DNA of 37,619 nucleotides from JAUVKA01 sp964465145 (GTDB lineage Bacteria; Bacteroidota; Bacteroidia; Bacteroidales; UBA12481): contig CAYXJR010000044.1 of NCBI GenBank assembly GCA_964465145.1, positions 1 to 37,619 on the forward strand. The letters run 5' to 3'. The notes beneath the pieces are model-generated. The model saw only the letters and a program-made list of their open reading frames with translations, was not told the origin of the DNA and searched no databases. The stretch's first letter is position 1. Each line of letters starts with the position of its first letter. Of the stretch, positions 25,130 through 33,717 are shown in pieces. Position numbers and translations under genes: made by a program.

Positions 25130-27454
25130 ATGTGGCTTTCCCCCTTATACTTATCACTTACTTTTGCATTCTGCCTTCTTGCCCTCTGCCTTGCAACCGG
25201 TTTTGCCCAAAAGCCAGTTGACCTGGTCTACCCCCATCTCGATGCGGGCAATTCACGATGGCTGTATTTTAGTTCCGCCAGCAGACCTTTTGGAATGGTA
25301 AACCTTTCCCCGGATACGGAGCTGGAGGGAGCCTGGGGAAGCGGGTATATTTATGATACAATGGAGATAAAGGGTTTCAGCCATATACATGCCTGGCAAC
25401 TGGCAGGTTTGTCAGTAATGCCAGTGGTAAGCGACTTGCGAGTGAATGCTTTGAAAAGGGATTATTACTCGGCATTCTCTCACGATGATGAGGAAGTAAG
25501 CCCTGGATATCATTCTGTGAATCTTCTTCGATATGGGATTAAGGCTGAATTAACCTCAACCACCAGATCTGGGTTTCACCGTTATAGCTATACAACAGGA
25601 GGGTTGCCCAAAGTATTGATAAACCTTGGCGTCAATCTTGGCCCCTCTCCAATGATTGAGGGTAAAATTGTTCAGGAAGATCAATTTAGCCTCAAAGGTC
25701 ATGTGGTAAATGCCGGAACCTTGAGAAGGCCCAAAAATGTTAAACTCTATTTCTATATCCGCTTTGATACACCCATTGAGCAAATGGATGTGTGGTCAGG
25801 CTTGAGATCAAAAAAAGAAACCAGACGAACAAAGGGTAACAATGCAGGGGCCCTGATTACCTTTCCGGAATATAGTGGTCAGCCTCTGCTCATGAAGGTT
25901 GGCATTTCTTATGTCAGTGTCAAGCAGGCTAAACTAAATCTAATGACGGAAATACCCGACTGGGATTTTGATGCTGTTGTGGTGGAGTCGAAAATGGAAT
26001 GGGACGACTTATTAAGCCGGATTAAAATTAGCGGAGGAACTCAGCAGGACCATGTTCGCTTTTATACTGACCTATGGCATTCACTTCAGGGCAGAAGAAT
26101 TATGAGCGATGTTAATGGGAAGTATGCCGATAATACCGGTCGATGGAAGCGGAACAGAAAAATACCAAAGGATGATATGGGGGATCCCATGTTTGATCAG
26201 CATAACTCTGATTCTTTCTGGGGGGCTCAATGGACACTCAACACGCTCTGGGATTTAGTGTATCCTGGAGTGAGTTCCGACTTCTGTAATTCACTCTTAC
26301 AATATTACAAAGATGGCGGACTGATACCCCGGGGACCGTCGGGAGGAAATTACACCTATGTTATGACCGGGGCCTCATCTACTCCTTTTATTGTAAGTGC
26401 ATACATGAAGGGAATAAAGGATTTTGATGTAGAAATGGCTTATGAAGGTCTTAAGAAGAATCATATGCCGGGAGGTATAATGTCGAAGGCAGGATATGAG
26501 CATGGAACATCCGTTGGGGGCGGCCTTGAGGATTACATTAAGCTGGGCTATGCTCCATATCCTTTCACCAGGAAGATCAGGGCTTATCACATGGACGGTG
26601 CCGGGCAGACCCTTGAATATGCGTACCAGGACTGGACCCTGGCCCAGCTGGCTCAGGAATTGGGTAAGAGCGAGGATTATGATTATTTTCTCGAGAGGTC
26701 TCTGAATTATCAAAACCTTTACGATAAACAATCTGGATTCATGCGGCCCCGTGATCGTCGTGGCGACTGGAAGAGAAATTTTGATCCCTACGAGTATGCC
26801 AATGGATTTGTTGAATCAAATGCTGCCCAGGCTACCTGGTTTGTTCCACATGATTATGATGGACTGTCGAAATTGATGGGCGGCCGTGACAGTCTTGTAA
26901 TCAGGCTGAATGCGGCTTTTGAGAAAGCTTCCCTTTTGGGGTTCACCTCCGGGAAATCACATGATGCAGAAACGCAAAGAGAACTGAGCCGGATTCCCAT
27001 AAACTATGGCAACCAGGTAAGTATGCAAACAGCCTTCATTTTTAATGTTGTAGGAGCCCCGCATCTGACGCAGAAATGGTCCCGGGCGATTGTCGATTCT
27101 ATCTATACAAAAGTGTCACCAAATGATGGATATAATGGGGATGAAGACCAGGGGCAGATGGGTGCACTTGCAGTATTGATGAAGATCGGCCTCTTCCAGC
27201 TTGATGGCGGAACAACCAGCGACCCAGTTTACCAGATTGGGAGCCCGATATTCGATAAGGTTGAGATCGACCTTAACCCTGATTATTATGAGGGCGGTAA
27301 ATTCGTGATCGAAACCATAAATAACTCCAAAGAAAATATTTACATCAAATCCATGACATTAAATGGCCAGCCGCTCGACAGATATTATTTGAAGCATAGC
27401 GAGATCATTAATGGTGGACATTTAGTATTGGAAATGACCTCAAAAATGAATTAG
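25130..27454 (+). CDS. Exported GH92-family glycoside hydrolase (alpha-mannosidase-like)
   Basis: A 774-aa protein from the start MWLSPLYLSLTFAFCLLALC, which gives a signal peptide ending near ATGFAQ. The longer frame from 25046 would translate the upstream palindrome and is rejected. GH92 blocks: SASRPFGMVNLSPDT, GSGYIYDTMEIKGFSHIH, TLEYAYQDWTLAQLAQELGK, GFMRPRD, VESNAAQATWFVPHD (Glu562, position of the catalytic acid), GDEDQGQMGALAVLMKIGLF (Glu672/Asp673 region of the catalytic base), GSPIFDKVEIDL and a C-terminal TINNSKENIYIKSMTLNGQPL. GH92 enzymes are Ca2+-dependent exo-alpha-mannosidases acting on N-glycans or mannans. The usual NEPSHH loop reads NQVSMQ here, so specificity may differ. 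Its signal-peptide codons lie inside a dispersed repeat. Confidence 0.87.
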   Translation: MWLSPLYLSLTFAFCLLALCLATGFAQKPVDLVYPHLDAGNSRWLYFSSASRPFGMVNLSPDTELEGAWGSGYIYDTMEIKGFSHIHAWQLAGLSVMPVVSDLRVNALKRDYYSAFSHDDEEVSPGYHSVNLLRYGIKAELTSTTRSGFHRYSYTTGGLPKVLINLGVNLGPSPMIEGKIVQEDQFSLKGHVVNAGTLRRPKNVKLYFYIRFDTPIEQMDVWSGLRSKKETRRTKGNNAGALITFPEYSGQPLLMKVGISYVSVKQAKLNLMTEIPDWDFDAVVVESKMEWDDLLSRIKISGGTQQDHVRFYTDLWHSLQGRRIMSDVNGKYADNTGRWKRNRKIPKDDMGDPMFDQHNSDSFWGAQWTLNTLWDLVYPGVSSDFCNSLLQYYKDGGLIPRGPSGGNYTYVMTGASSTPFIVSAYMKGIKDFDVEMAYEGLKKNHMPGGIMSKAGYEHGTSVGGGLEDYIKLGYAPYPFTRKIRAYHMDGAGQTLEYAYQDWTLAQLAQELGKSEDYDYFLERSLNYQNLYDKQSGFMRPRDRRGDWKRNFDPYEYANGFVESNAAQATWFVPHDYDGLSKLMGGRDSLVIRLNAAFEKASLLGFTSGKSHDAETQRELSRIPINYGNQVSMQTAFIFNVVGAPHLTQKWSRAIVDSIYTKVSPNDGYNGDEDQGQMGALAVLMKIGLFQLDGGTTSDPVYQIGSPIFDKVEIDLNPDYYEGGKFVIETINNSKENIYIKSMTLNGQPLDRYYLKHSEIINGGHLVLEMTSKMN
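25156..25196 (+). repeat. Copy of a dispersed TTTTGC-TTCTGCC repeat, within the GH92 signal-peptide codons
   Basis: 25156-25175 matches 33651-33670 at 19 of 20 bases (ACTTACTTTTGCNTTCTGCC). The following TTGCCCTCTGCCTTG resembles 33693-33711. A third relative is at 30146-30172. This copy encodes the hydrophobic core LTFAFCLLALCLA of the GH92 signal peptide. Confidence 0.75.
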
Positions 27455-27737
27455 CAATTCGAAAATTTACCCAGAGAATGTTCATTGGGCATGCGGGATT
27501 CGACAGGCTGATACCAGGGGGGAGGAAATTTTTTACGAAAAAAAATCAGTATTGACGGTATAAACTACGGACATTTTCCCCTAGCCGCGGTTGATATAAG
27601 AACCAGATTACCCCGTTTCTGATCTTGATGTTTTCAATAAATGGCAGAGATGGGGTTTCAAGATGATCAACCAATCTTAATTGCCCCTGAGTTAACTGCC
27701 TTTTTTCCTATCTTGGTCCAAAAAAATTCAAAATACC
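27455..27737. other. Intergenic region before the helicase gene
   Basis: 283 bp without a gene. The only promoter-like element is TATCTTGG (27709-27716), one mismatch from TAnnTTTG and 21 bp before the helicase start. I see no repeat, terminator or RNA gene. Confidence 0.4.
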
Positions 27738-30119
27738 ATGACCAAACAACCTAGAGAGAAAAAGGTGAGAATCCCTTATATCCGTAAGCCTGATGATATG
27801 AGTGTTGAGCAGTGGCAGGCAGCTCTTCGTCAGCAATTTGCCGAGACGCAGAAGTTTAAAGTCAAGAATTTTGGCAACCATCCTGTTTTCAGTGATTTTC
27901 AGGTTTATAATCCTATCAGCGATATGGAGTATAAGGTGTCTATCAGGAGCGAAGCTTATGGAATGAATTTTTGTAGTTGCCCAGATTTCAAGGTAAATGA
28001 ATTAGGAACATGCAAACATGTTGAGTTTGTATTATTTCAGCTGAAAAAAAAGCGTGGTATAAAAAAATTCTGGAAGGAGGGGATCGTATTACCTTATTCG
28101 TCACTGAGTTTGAAATACGGGCGAGACCGTCAGGTTTTTCTTCGAATTGGAACCAATTATAATGATGAGATCCAACGGATTGCTACGGCTTATTTCAATC
28201 CGGAAGGATTCCTAAAGCCTGAAGCAATATATTTTATAGAAGGCTTCATTGAACAAGTGAAAGTTTTTGATCCGCATTTTAAGGTTTATCCGGATGCGAT
28301 GGATTATATTATTGATCAGCGTGAACAAGAGAAGCGTAGGAAGAAGATTTCTGAACTTCTTCCGAAAGGAGCTGACAGCTCTTATTTTGATGATTTGATC
28401 AATACTCGTTTGTATACTTATCAAAAGGAGGGGATTATCTTTGCTGCATGTGCTGGCAGGGTTGTTTTGGCTGACGACATGGGGCTTGGTAAAACCATAC
28501 AGGCCATCGCCTCGGCCGAATTGCTCGCAAAAGAATTTGGGATCAGCCAGATACTTGTAATTTGTCCAACCTCTTTAATCTATCAGTGGAAAAGTGAAAT
28601 AGAGCGCTTTACTGACAGAAGCATTCAGGTGATTGAAGGACCGCTTGATAAGCGTAAAGGGCAGTATCAGAGTGAAGCTTTCTATAAGATTGCAAGTTAC
28701 GGTGTGGCACTAAATGACATAGACTACCTCAATAGGATGGGGGCTGACCTGGTGATCCTCGATGAGGCCCAGCGTATTAAAAACTGGAAAACAAAAACAT
28801 CTCAGAACCTGAAAAAACTAAAAACAGATTTTGCATTTATCCTTACAGGAACACCCCTGGAAAACAGGCTTGAGGAACTGCATTCACTGATAGAATTTGT
28901 TGACCGTTACAAACTCGGTGCCTTATTCAGCTTTCTCGACCAGCACCAGATAAAGGATGAGGTTGGGAAAGTGGTAGGTTATCAGAACCTGAACAGCATT
29001 AGCCAAACTTTATCAGGTGTATTGCTACGACGTACACGCACTGAAACACTTGACCAATTGCCTGAGCGCAGCGATAAAAACTATTACGTGGATGTGACAA
29101 AAGAGCAATATGATATTCATGAAGACTACAGGCTGCTTGTAGCGCGTCTTGTGGCTAAATGGCGAAAGCTGGGCTTTCTACCCGAGAAAGACCGAGAGCG
29201 CCTGATGATAGCTCTGAGTTGCATGCGGATGGTGAGCGACAGCACATACATACTTGATCAGAAAACACGCCATGATACCAAGATAGCTGAGCTGATGGAA
29301 ACCCTTATGGAAGTGTTCGAGCGGGCCGATGATAAGGTGGTGATTTTTAGTCAATGGGAAAGGATGACAAGACTTGTAGCTGAAGAACTGGATACCGCAG
29401 GTATAGGCTATGAATATCTGCATGGCGGGGTACCGGCTAAAAAAAGAAATGATTTGATTAATAATTTTAATAATAAGCCAGAAAGCCGGGTGTTTTTATC
29501 GACTGATGCGGGTGGCGTTGGATTGAACCTCCAAACAGCCAATATAGTGATTAATCTCGACCTGCCATGGAACCCGGCAGTCCTGGAGCAGCGCATTGCC
29601 CGGGTGCACCGTATGGGTCAACAAAAACCTGTTTATGTAATCAATTTCATCTCTAAAGGAACCATTGAAACACGTATTCTGAATCTCATTGGATTCAAAA
29701 AATCTGTGTTTAAAGGGGTACTCGACGGTGGAGAAGACAAAGTACTGATGAAGGAGAGCACTTTTAATAAATTCATGGAATCTGTTGATGGAATGGTTAG
29801 GCGGACTGATGATGATCGCATAGAGGCTGTTCAGAGCGAAAAAGTGTTCCTGGAGAGCAACGACAAAGTTAGCCATGATGTGGTGACCCGGGATAAGGAA
29901 CAACGGGAGGATGGTGATCCGCTTGGAGCACTGATCAGCGCCGGTATGAGCTTGTTGCAGCAACTCAGCAGTAATATGGGTTCTGGGGGCTCGTCCGGGT
30001 TTGAAAAACTCATTGAAAAGGATAGTCGAACAGGAAAAATACATTTGAAGATTCCTATTAAAGACAAGAATACCGTGGTAAAGGCGATAAGGGTATTTGC
30101 TGATTTGATTGAAGGATAA
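27738..30119 (+). CDS. SNF2-family DEAD/DEAH-like helicase with N-terminal SWIM zinc finger
   Basis: A 793-aa Swi2/Snf2 ATPase. Residues ~75-100 hold a SWIM-type CxCx(n)CxH (FCSCPDF...GTCKHVEFVL). The ATPase core follows: LADDMGLGKTIQAIA (Walker A, ~244-258), CPTSLIYQWKSEI, VILDEAQRIKNWK (motif II, DEAQ at 342-345), LTGTPLENRLEEL, LLRRTRTETLDQLPER. In the second RecA domain are KVVIFSQWERMTRL, LSTDAGGVGLNLQTAN and QRIARVHRMGQQKPVYVINF. These proteins translocate on double-stranded DNA; the bacterial SWIM-SNF2 subgroup is thought to act in DNA repair or transcription (RapA-like), not demonstrated here. It stands alone with no restriction-modification or DISARM-type partner, so a defence role is not supported. 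Confidence 0.93.
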   Translation: MTKQPREKKVRIPYIRKPDDMSVEQWQAALRQQFAETQKFKVKNFGNHPVFSDFQVYNPISDMEYKVSIRSEAYGMNFCSCPDFKVNELGTCKHVEFVLFQLKKKRGIKKFWKEGIVLPYSSLSLKYGRDRQVFLRIGTNYNDEIQRIATAYFNPEGFLKPEAIYFIEGFIEQVKVFDPHFKVYPDAMDYIIDQREQEKRRKKISELLPKGADSSYFDDLINTRLYTYQKEGIIFAACAGRVVLADDMGLGKTIQAIASAELLAKEFGISQILVICPTSLIYQWKSEIERFTDRSIQVIEGPLDKRKGQYQSEAFYKIASYGVALNDIDYLNRMGADLVILDEAQRIKNWKTKTSQNLKKLKTDFAFILTGTPLENRLEELHSLIEFVDRYKLGALFSFLDQHQIKDEVGKVVGYQNLNSISQTLSGVLLRRTRTETLDQLPERSDKNYYVDVTKEQYDIHEDYRLLVARLVAKWRKLGFLPEKDRERLMIALSCMRMVSDSTYILDQKTRHDTKIAELMETLMEVFERADDKVVIFSQWERMTRLVAEELDTAGIGYEYLHGGVPAKKRNDLINNFNNKPESRVFLSTDAGGVGLNLQTANIVINLDLPWNPAVLEQRIARVHRMGQQKPVYVINFISKGTIETRILNLIGFKKSVFKGVLDGGEDKVLMKESTFNKFMESVDGMVRRTDDDRIEAVQSEKVFLESNDKVSHDVVTRDKEQREDGDPLGALISAGMSLLQQLSSNMGSGGSSGFEKLIEKDSRTGKIHLKIPIKDKNTVVKAIRVFADLIEG

Positions 30120-30172
30120 GGGCAAAAGTAAGGCACAAGGCAGACCTGCCTTTTGCCTTCTGCCTTTTGCCC
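30120..30172. repeat. Long repeat-derived hairpin between convergent helicase and glnS genes
   Basis: Three stem segments pair around a 2-nt centre: GGGCAAAAG (30120-30128) with CTTTTGCCC (30164-30172), AAGGCA (30130-30135) with TGCCTT (30154-30159), and AAGGCAG (30137-30143) with CTGCCTT (30146-30152). There is one 1x1 mismatch and a small asymmetric internal loop. It fills the whole gap between the two converging genes and includes the last base of the glnS stop. It may act as a transcription barrier for both genes, though no T-run follows on either side. Confidence 0.8.
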
Positions 30173-31857
30173 TACTTTCTGCTCCAGGTATCTCTCAGCC
30201 CCACAGTTCTATTGAAAACCAACTGGTTCTCCCGGCTGTCTTTGTCGCAGTTGAAATAGCCAAGTCGCTGGAACTGGAATTGATCGGGATAACGTACTGA
30301 TCCGAGGGATGGCTCCACCTTACAGCCTTTAAGTATAGTAAGGCTGCCTGGGTTGAGGAACTCCATGAAATCCTTGTCCTTGTGTCCGTCAGGGTCCTGA
30401 TCCATGAAAAGACGGTCGTACAGGCGAACTTCCGCATCAAGGGCATGTTTGGCAGAAACCCAGTGGAGAGTTCCTTTTATTTTGCGTGTAATGGTGCTGG
30501 AACCACTTTTTGAATCTGGGTCGTAGGTGCAATGAACAACAGTAATATTACCGTTTTCGTCTTTTTCAACGGATTCAGCCTTGATAATATATGCTGATTT
30601 CAAACGGACTTCCCGTCCGGGGGCCAGACGGAAGTATTTATTAGGAGGATTTTCCATAAAGTCATCCCGTTCAATAAAAACTTCTTTGTAGAATGGCATT
30701 GTACGAACCCCCATTGATTCATCTTCAGGGTTATTTATGGTTTCCAGCTCTTCAACTTGATCATCCGGATAATTATCAATTATCAGCTTTATAGGATCAA
30801 GAACTGCCATCACCCGGGGCGCTTTTTTATTTAGATCTTCACGAACGGCAAATTCCAGAAGGGCTATATCGATCACATTATTTCGTTTAGCGATCCCAAC
30901 GGTGTTAACAAAGTTCTTAATAGAATCCGGGGTATATCCCCTTCTTCTCATTCCGGATAGGGTAGGCATCCGGGGATCATCCCAGCCTGCTACCTGGCCT
31001 TCTTTTACCAATTGTAAAAGTTTCCGTTTCGACATAATAGTATAGCTCAGGTTTAACCGGGCAAATTCAATCTGGCGGGATGGAAAGATTTCTAATTCTG
31101 ATATAAACCAGTCATAAAGAGGTCGGTGCACTTCAAATTCCAGGGTACATAGGGAATGGGTGATTCCTTCGATGCTATCACTTTGTCCATGGGCCCAGTC
31201 GTACATGGGATAAATGCACCAGGTATTGCCTGTACGGTGATGATTTGTATGACGGATTCTGTAAAGGATTGGATCCCGTAAATGCATATTTGGAGAAGAC
31301 ATATCGATTTTCGCCCTTAGGATACAGGTGTCATCAGGAAATTCTCCTGTTTTCATTCGCTTAAACAGATCGAGGTTTTCTTCAATAGTGCGGTTCCTGT
31401 AGGGGCTGAGTTTACCTGGTTCGGTGGGTGTACCCCGGCTTTGGCTGACCTCTTCTGCCGACATATGACATACGTATGCCTTGCCTTTTTTGATCAGTTT
31501 GATGGCAAAGTGAAATAGTTCATCAAAATAATCTGAGGCATAATATTCCCTGTCTTCCCAGTCGAACCCCATCCATTGGATATCCTCCTTGATGGCATCA
31601 ATATACTCTATATCCTCTTTAACTGGGTTTGTGTCATCAAAGCGCAGGTTGCATTTTCCTCCGTATTTTTCAGCGAGACCAAAATCCAGGCAGAAAGCCT
31701 TGGCATGCCCAATGTGGAGGTAGCCATTTGGTTCTGGTGGGAATCGGGTTTGCACCCTGCCCTCATTTTTACCTACACGAATATCCTCTTCAATAAATTG
31801 CTCTATAAAATTCAGTGATTTGCTTTCTTCCTGAGTCCCTGATGCAGTGTCATTCAT
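30172..31857 (-). CDS. glnS: Glutamine--tRNA ligase
   Basis: A 561-aa class I synthetase (EC 6.1.1.18). The catalytic domain has RFPPEPNGYLHIGHAKAF (HIGH at 48-51), LRFDDTNPVKED and the KMSKS-type loop IMSKRKL (275-278). The beta-barrel anticodon-binding C-terminal half has YFRLAPGREVRLKSAYIIK, KGTLHWVSAKHALDAEVRLYDRLF and a Gly-Tyr-Phe-x2-D near the end. The start at MNDTASGTQ was chosen over an in-frame ATG 16 codons upstream because the latter lies upstream of the -7 element. Its presence indicates direct charging of tRNA-Gln rather than the GatCAB route. It is divergent from folB. Confidence 0.97.
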   Translation of the reverse strand: MNDTASGTQEESKSLNFIEQFIEEDIRVGKNEGRVQTRFPPEPNGYLHIGHAKAFCLDFGLAEKYGGKCNLRFDDTNPVKEDIEYIDAIKEDIQWMGFDWEDREYYASDYFDELFHFAIKLIKKGKAYVCHMSAEEVSQSRGTPTEPGKLSPYRNRTIEENLDLFKRMKTGEFPDDTCILRAKIDMSSPNMHLRDPILYRIRHTNHHRTGNTWCIYPMYDWAHGQSDSIEGITHSLCTLEFEVHRPLYDWFISELEIFPSRQIEFARLNLSYTIMSKRKLLQLVKEGQVAGWDDPRMPTLSGMRRRGYTPDSIKNFVNTVGIAKRNNVIDIALLEFAVREDLNKKAPRVMAVLDPIKLIIDNYPDDQVEELETINNPEDESMGVRTMPFYKEVFIERDDFMENPPNKYFRLAPGREVRLKSAYIIKAESVEKDENGNITVVHCTYDPDSKSGSSTITRKIKGTLHWVSAKHALDAEVRLYDRLFMDQDPDGHKDKDFMEFLNPGSLTILKGCKVEPSLGSVRYPDQFQFQRLGYFNCDKDSRENQLVFNRTVGLRDTWSRK

Positions 31858-31877
31858 GATGCAAATTGTATTTTCTG

Positions 31878-31885
31878 CAAAGATA
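31878..31885 (-). promoter_or_regulatory. Candidate -7 element for glnS
   Basis: The minus strand reads TATCTTTG, a full match to TAnnTTTG, 20 bp from the chosen start. No clear -33 is seen. Confidence 0.5.
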
Positions 31886-31919
31886 GTTTTTATAACTTCA
31901 CGCACTAAAAGATTGTTGT

Positions 31920-32297
31920 ATGGGCATTATCCGGATAGAACAGATGGAGTTTTACTCCTATCACGGGCATTATGAAGAGGAACGCATTGTGGGAAACCGA
32001 TTCCTGGTGGATCTTACCATGTATACTGATTGCACTAAGGCTGCCAAAACTGACAAGTTAAAAGATGCTCTTGACTACCAGAAGGCATATGATGTGGTTA
32101 AGGATCAAATGAAATTTAAAAGCTATCTGCTGGAGCACATAGCCGGCCGTATCCTTGACACCCTCTTTATTCATTTTCCCGAATTAGATTCAGCAGAAGT
32201 AAAAGTATCCAAGCTCAACCCACCGATGGGTGGGAAGATCAATGCAGTTTCGGTGGCCCTACAAAGGCAAAGGCTTGAGGATAAGTATGAGGAATAA
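31920..32297 (+). CDS. folB: Dihydroneopterin aldolase
   Basis: A 125-aa enzyme of folate synthesis that cleaves 7,8-dihydroneopterin to 6-hydroxymethyl-dihydropterin and glycolaldehyde. GIIRIEQMEFYSYHGHYEEER opens the family (YHG motif, with the Glu that contacts the pterin just after it). VDLTMYTDCTKAAKTDKLKDALDYQKAYDVV and LLEHIAGRILDTLF are family blocks, and VKVSKLNPPMGGKINAVSVAL carries the conserved Lys and the P-P-x-x-G turn. It lies 18 bp upstream of a Gfo/Idh gene on the same strand, probably cotranscribed but with no obvious functional link. Confidence 0.95.
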   Translation: MGIIRIEQMEFYSYHGHYEEERIVGNRFLVDLTMYTDCTKAAKTDKLKDALDYQKAYDVVKDQMKFKSYLLEHIAGRILDTLFIHFPELDSAEVKVSKLNPPMGGKINAVSVALQRQRLEDKYEE

Positions 32298-32315
32298 GTT
32301 CTAAGGGATAAGGAT

Positions 32316-33590
32316 ATGAAATCAATTAACAGAAGAAATTTTATCAAGACAGCAGGGACGGTAGGTACTGTTACCGTGGTAGCACCCTCTGTGGCTTTTG
32401 GTTATAAGGCAAACTCAGCAGTGCGGATGGGTATAATCGGCTGTGGAAACCGGGGGACGGGTGTGATATCAACCATGTCGAGGAATGCAAATATTGTAAT
32501 TGCGGCTATGGCCGACCTTTTCAAGGACAAGCTTGACGCATCCCGCCTGGTTCTGAATAAACAAAATCAGGCTAAAGGATTTCCTGACATTCCGGATTCG
32601 GCTACATACGTTGGTGCCAATTCTTACGAACAGCTTCTGAATAATCCAGATATTGATGCTGTGCTAATATCCTCCCCAGCCTATACCCATGCTGATTTCC
32701 TGGGAGCTGCGGTCAAGTCCGGAAAGCATGTATATTGTGAGAAACCGGCGGCACCTGATGTGGCCGGTTGCCGTAAGGTTGAGCGAATAGGCCGTGAATA
32801 TGACGGCAAGTTGAGTATGACTATTGGGTTTCAGATCCGCAGGGCCACTCCATATGTTGAAATGGTGAACAGAATTCATAGGGGAGCGATTGGTGACATC
32901 ATCAGTGGGGAGCTGCACTATTTTTCCTCAATGCCTGGGGTAAAGGAACACACCGGTATGTCCTATGATGAGACACGCATTCGTAATCAGTATCATTTCA
33001 GGGAATTATCAGGTGGGATACTGTTGGATCAGGGTATACATATTATTGACGTATGCAATTGGGCGTTGGGCTCTCATCCAGTCAGTGCAAGTGGTTCAGG
33101 CAGTCAGAAGGGCAGAACTGGATTTGGCAACAGCTGGTCGAATTATCAGGCGATTTTCAAGTATCCCAATGACATTAATGTCAGTTTTCATTCCACACAG
33201 ATAGGGTCACGGTTTGGTGATGTCTGTATTCGCTTTATGGGTACCGAAGGAATCGCCGAGGCCCATTACTCTGGGGGAGTCTTTATAAATGGGACGAATC
33301 CTTGGGATAGTGGGGTAGCCCACAGTGAAGCTTCTGTGACAGCTGAGCAAAGGAGTGCAGGTGTTTTCCTTTCCTCACTGCATGATGCTGATCCTAATAA
33401 GGGTTCATCATTCATAAGAAGTATTGAGACAGGCAACTATCTTAATGAGCTACAGCCGGCGGTAGAGTCAACTCTTTCTGCTGCACTGGGTCGTGAGGCC
33501 GCGACACAGGGCGAAGAAGTAAGCTGGGATGAGAATTATTTCTCCAATGCAGGATTGGACCCTGCTCTCAATTTGGCTCAGTTTGAATAA
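32316..33590 (+). CDS. Tat-exported Gfo/Idh/MocA-family oxidoreductase
   Basis: A 424-aa protein. A twin-arginine signal (NRRNFIKTAG, residues 5-14) is followed by a hydrophobic stretch to about residue 30, so it should fold with its cofactor and be exported. The NAD(P)-binding loop MGIIGCGNRGTGVI (38-51) and the catalytic EKP (142-144, HVYCEKPAAPD) are intact. GGILLDQGIHIIDVCNWALG carries the conserved DxxxH. Tat-dependent Gfo/Idh proteins are common in Bacteroidota and usually act on sugars or inositol; some related proteins are GH109 glycosidases. The substrate cannot be told here. A purine-rich sequence (AAGGGATAAGG) precedes the ATG. A palindromic repeat and tRNA-Cys follow. Confidence 0.9.
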   Translation: MKSINRRNFIKTAGTVGTVTVVAPSVAFGYKANSAVRMGIIGCGNRGTGVISTMSRNANIVIAAMADLFKDKLDASRLVLNKQNQAKGFPDIPDSATYVGANSYEQLLNNPDIDAVLISSPAYTHADFLGAAVKSGKHVYCEKPAAPDVAGCRKVERIGREYDGKLSMTIGFQIRRATPYVEMVNRIHRGAIGDIISGELHYFSSMPGVKEHTGMSYDETRIRNQYHFRELSGGILLDQGIHIIDVCNWALGSHPVSASGSGSQKGRTGFGNSWSNYQAIFKYPNDINVSFHSTQIGSRFGDVCIRFMGTEGIAEAHYSGGVFINGTNPWDSGVAHSEASVTAEQRSAGVFLSSLHDADPNKGSSFIRSIETGNYLNELQPAVESTLSAALGREAATQGEEVSWDENYFSNAGLDPALNLAQFE

Positions 33591-33650
33591 AACTTATAAT
33601 CTGGCTCATTTAATATTACTAAACTTCTTGCTTTTTACATAGGACTTAAA

Positions 33651-33717
33651 ACTTACTTTTGCTTTCTGCCCCCGGATCAAGTCCGGGGCAGGCTCTCTGC
33701 CCTTTGCCTTGAATTAT
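33651..33717 (+). repeat. Dispersed repeat copy containing a CCCCGGA/TCCGGGG palindrome
   Basis: 33651-33670 repeats the motif found in the GH92 signal-peptide region. It is then interrupted by CCCCGGA (33670-33676), TCAAG loop, TCCGGGG (33682-33688), a 7-bp perfect hairpin of REP type, before the CTCTGCCCTTTGCCTTG part continues. The arrangement looks like one repeat inserted into another. Confidence 0.75.

Noticed and set aside
28626..28640. GTGATTGAAG in the helicase gene as another copy of the gltX minisatellite
   Set aside because: Only a partial single-unit match with no tandem structure; chance coding similarity.
29496..30125. 209-codon frame antisense to the helicase 3' end
   Set aside because: It is a shadow of the helicase domain 2 codons and has no recognisable domain.
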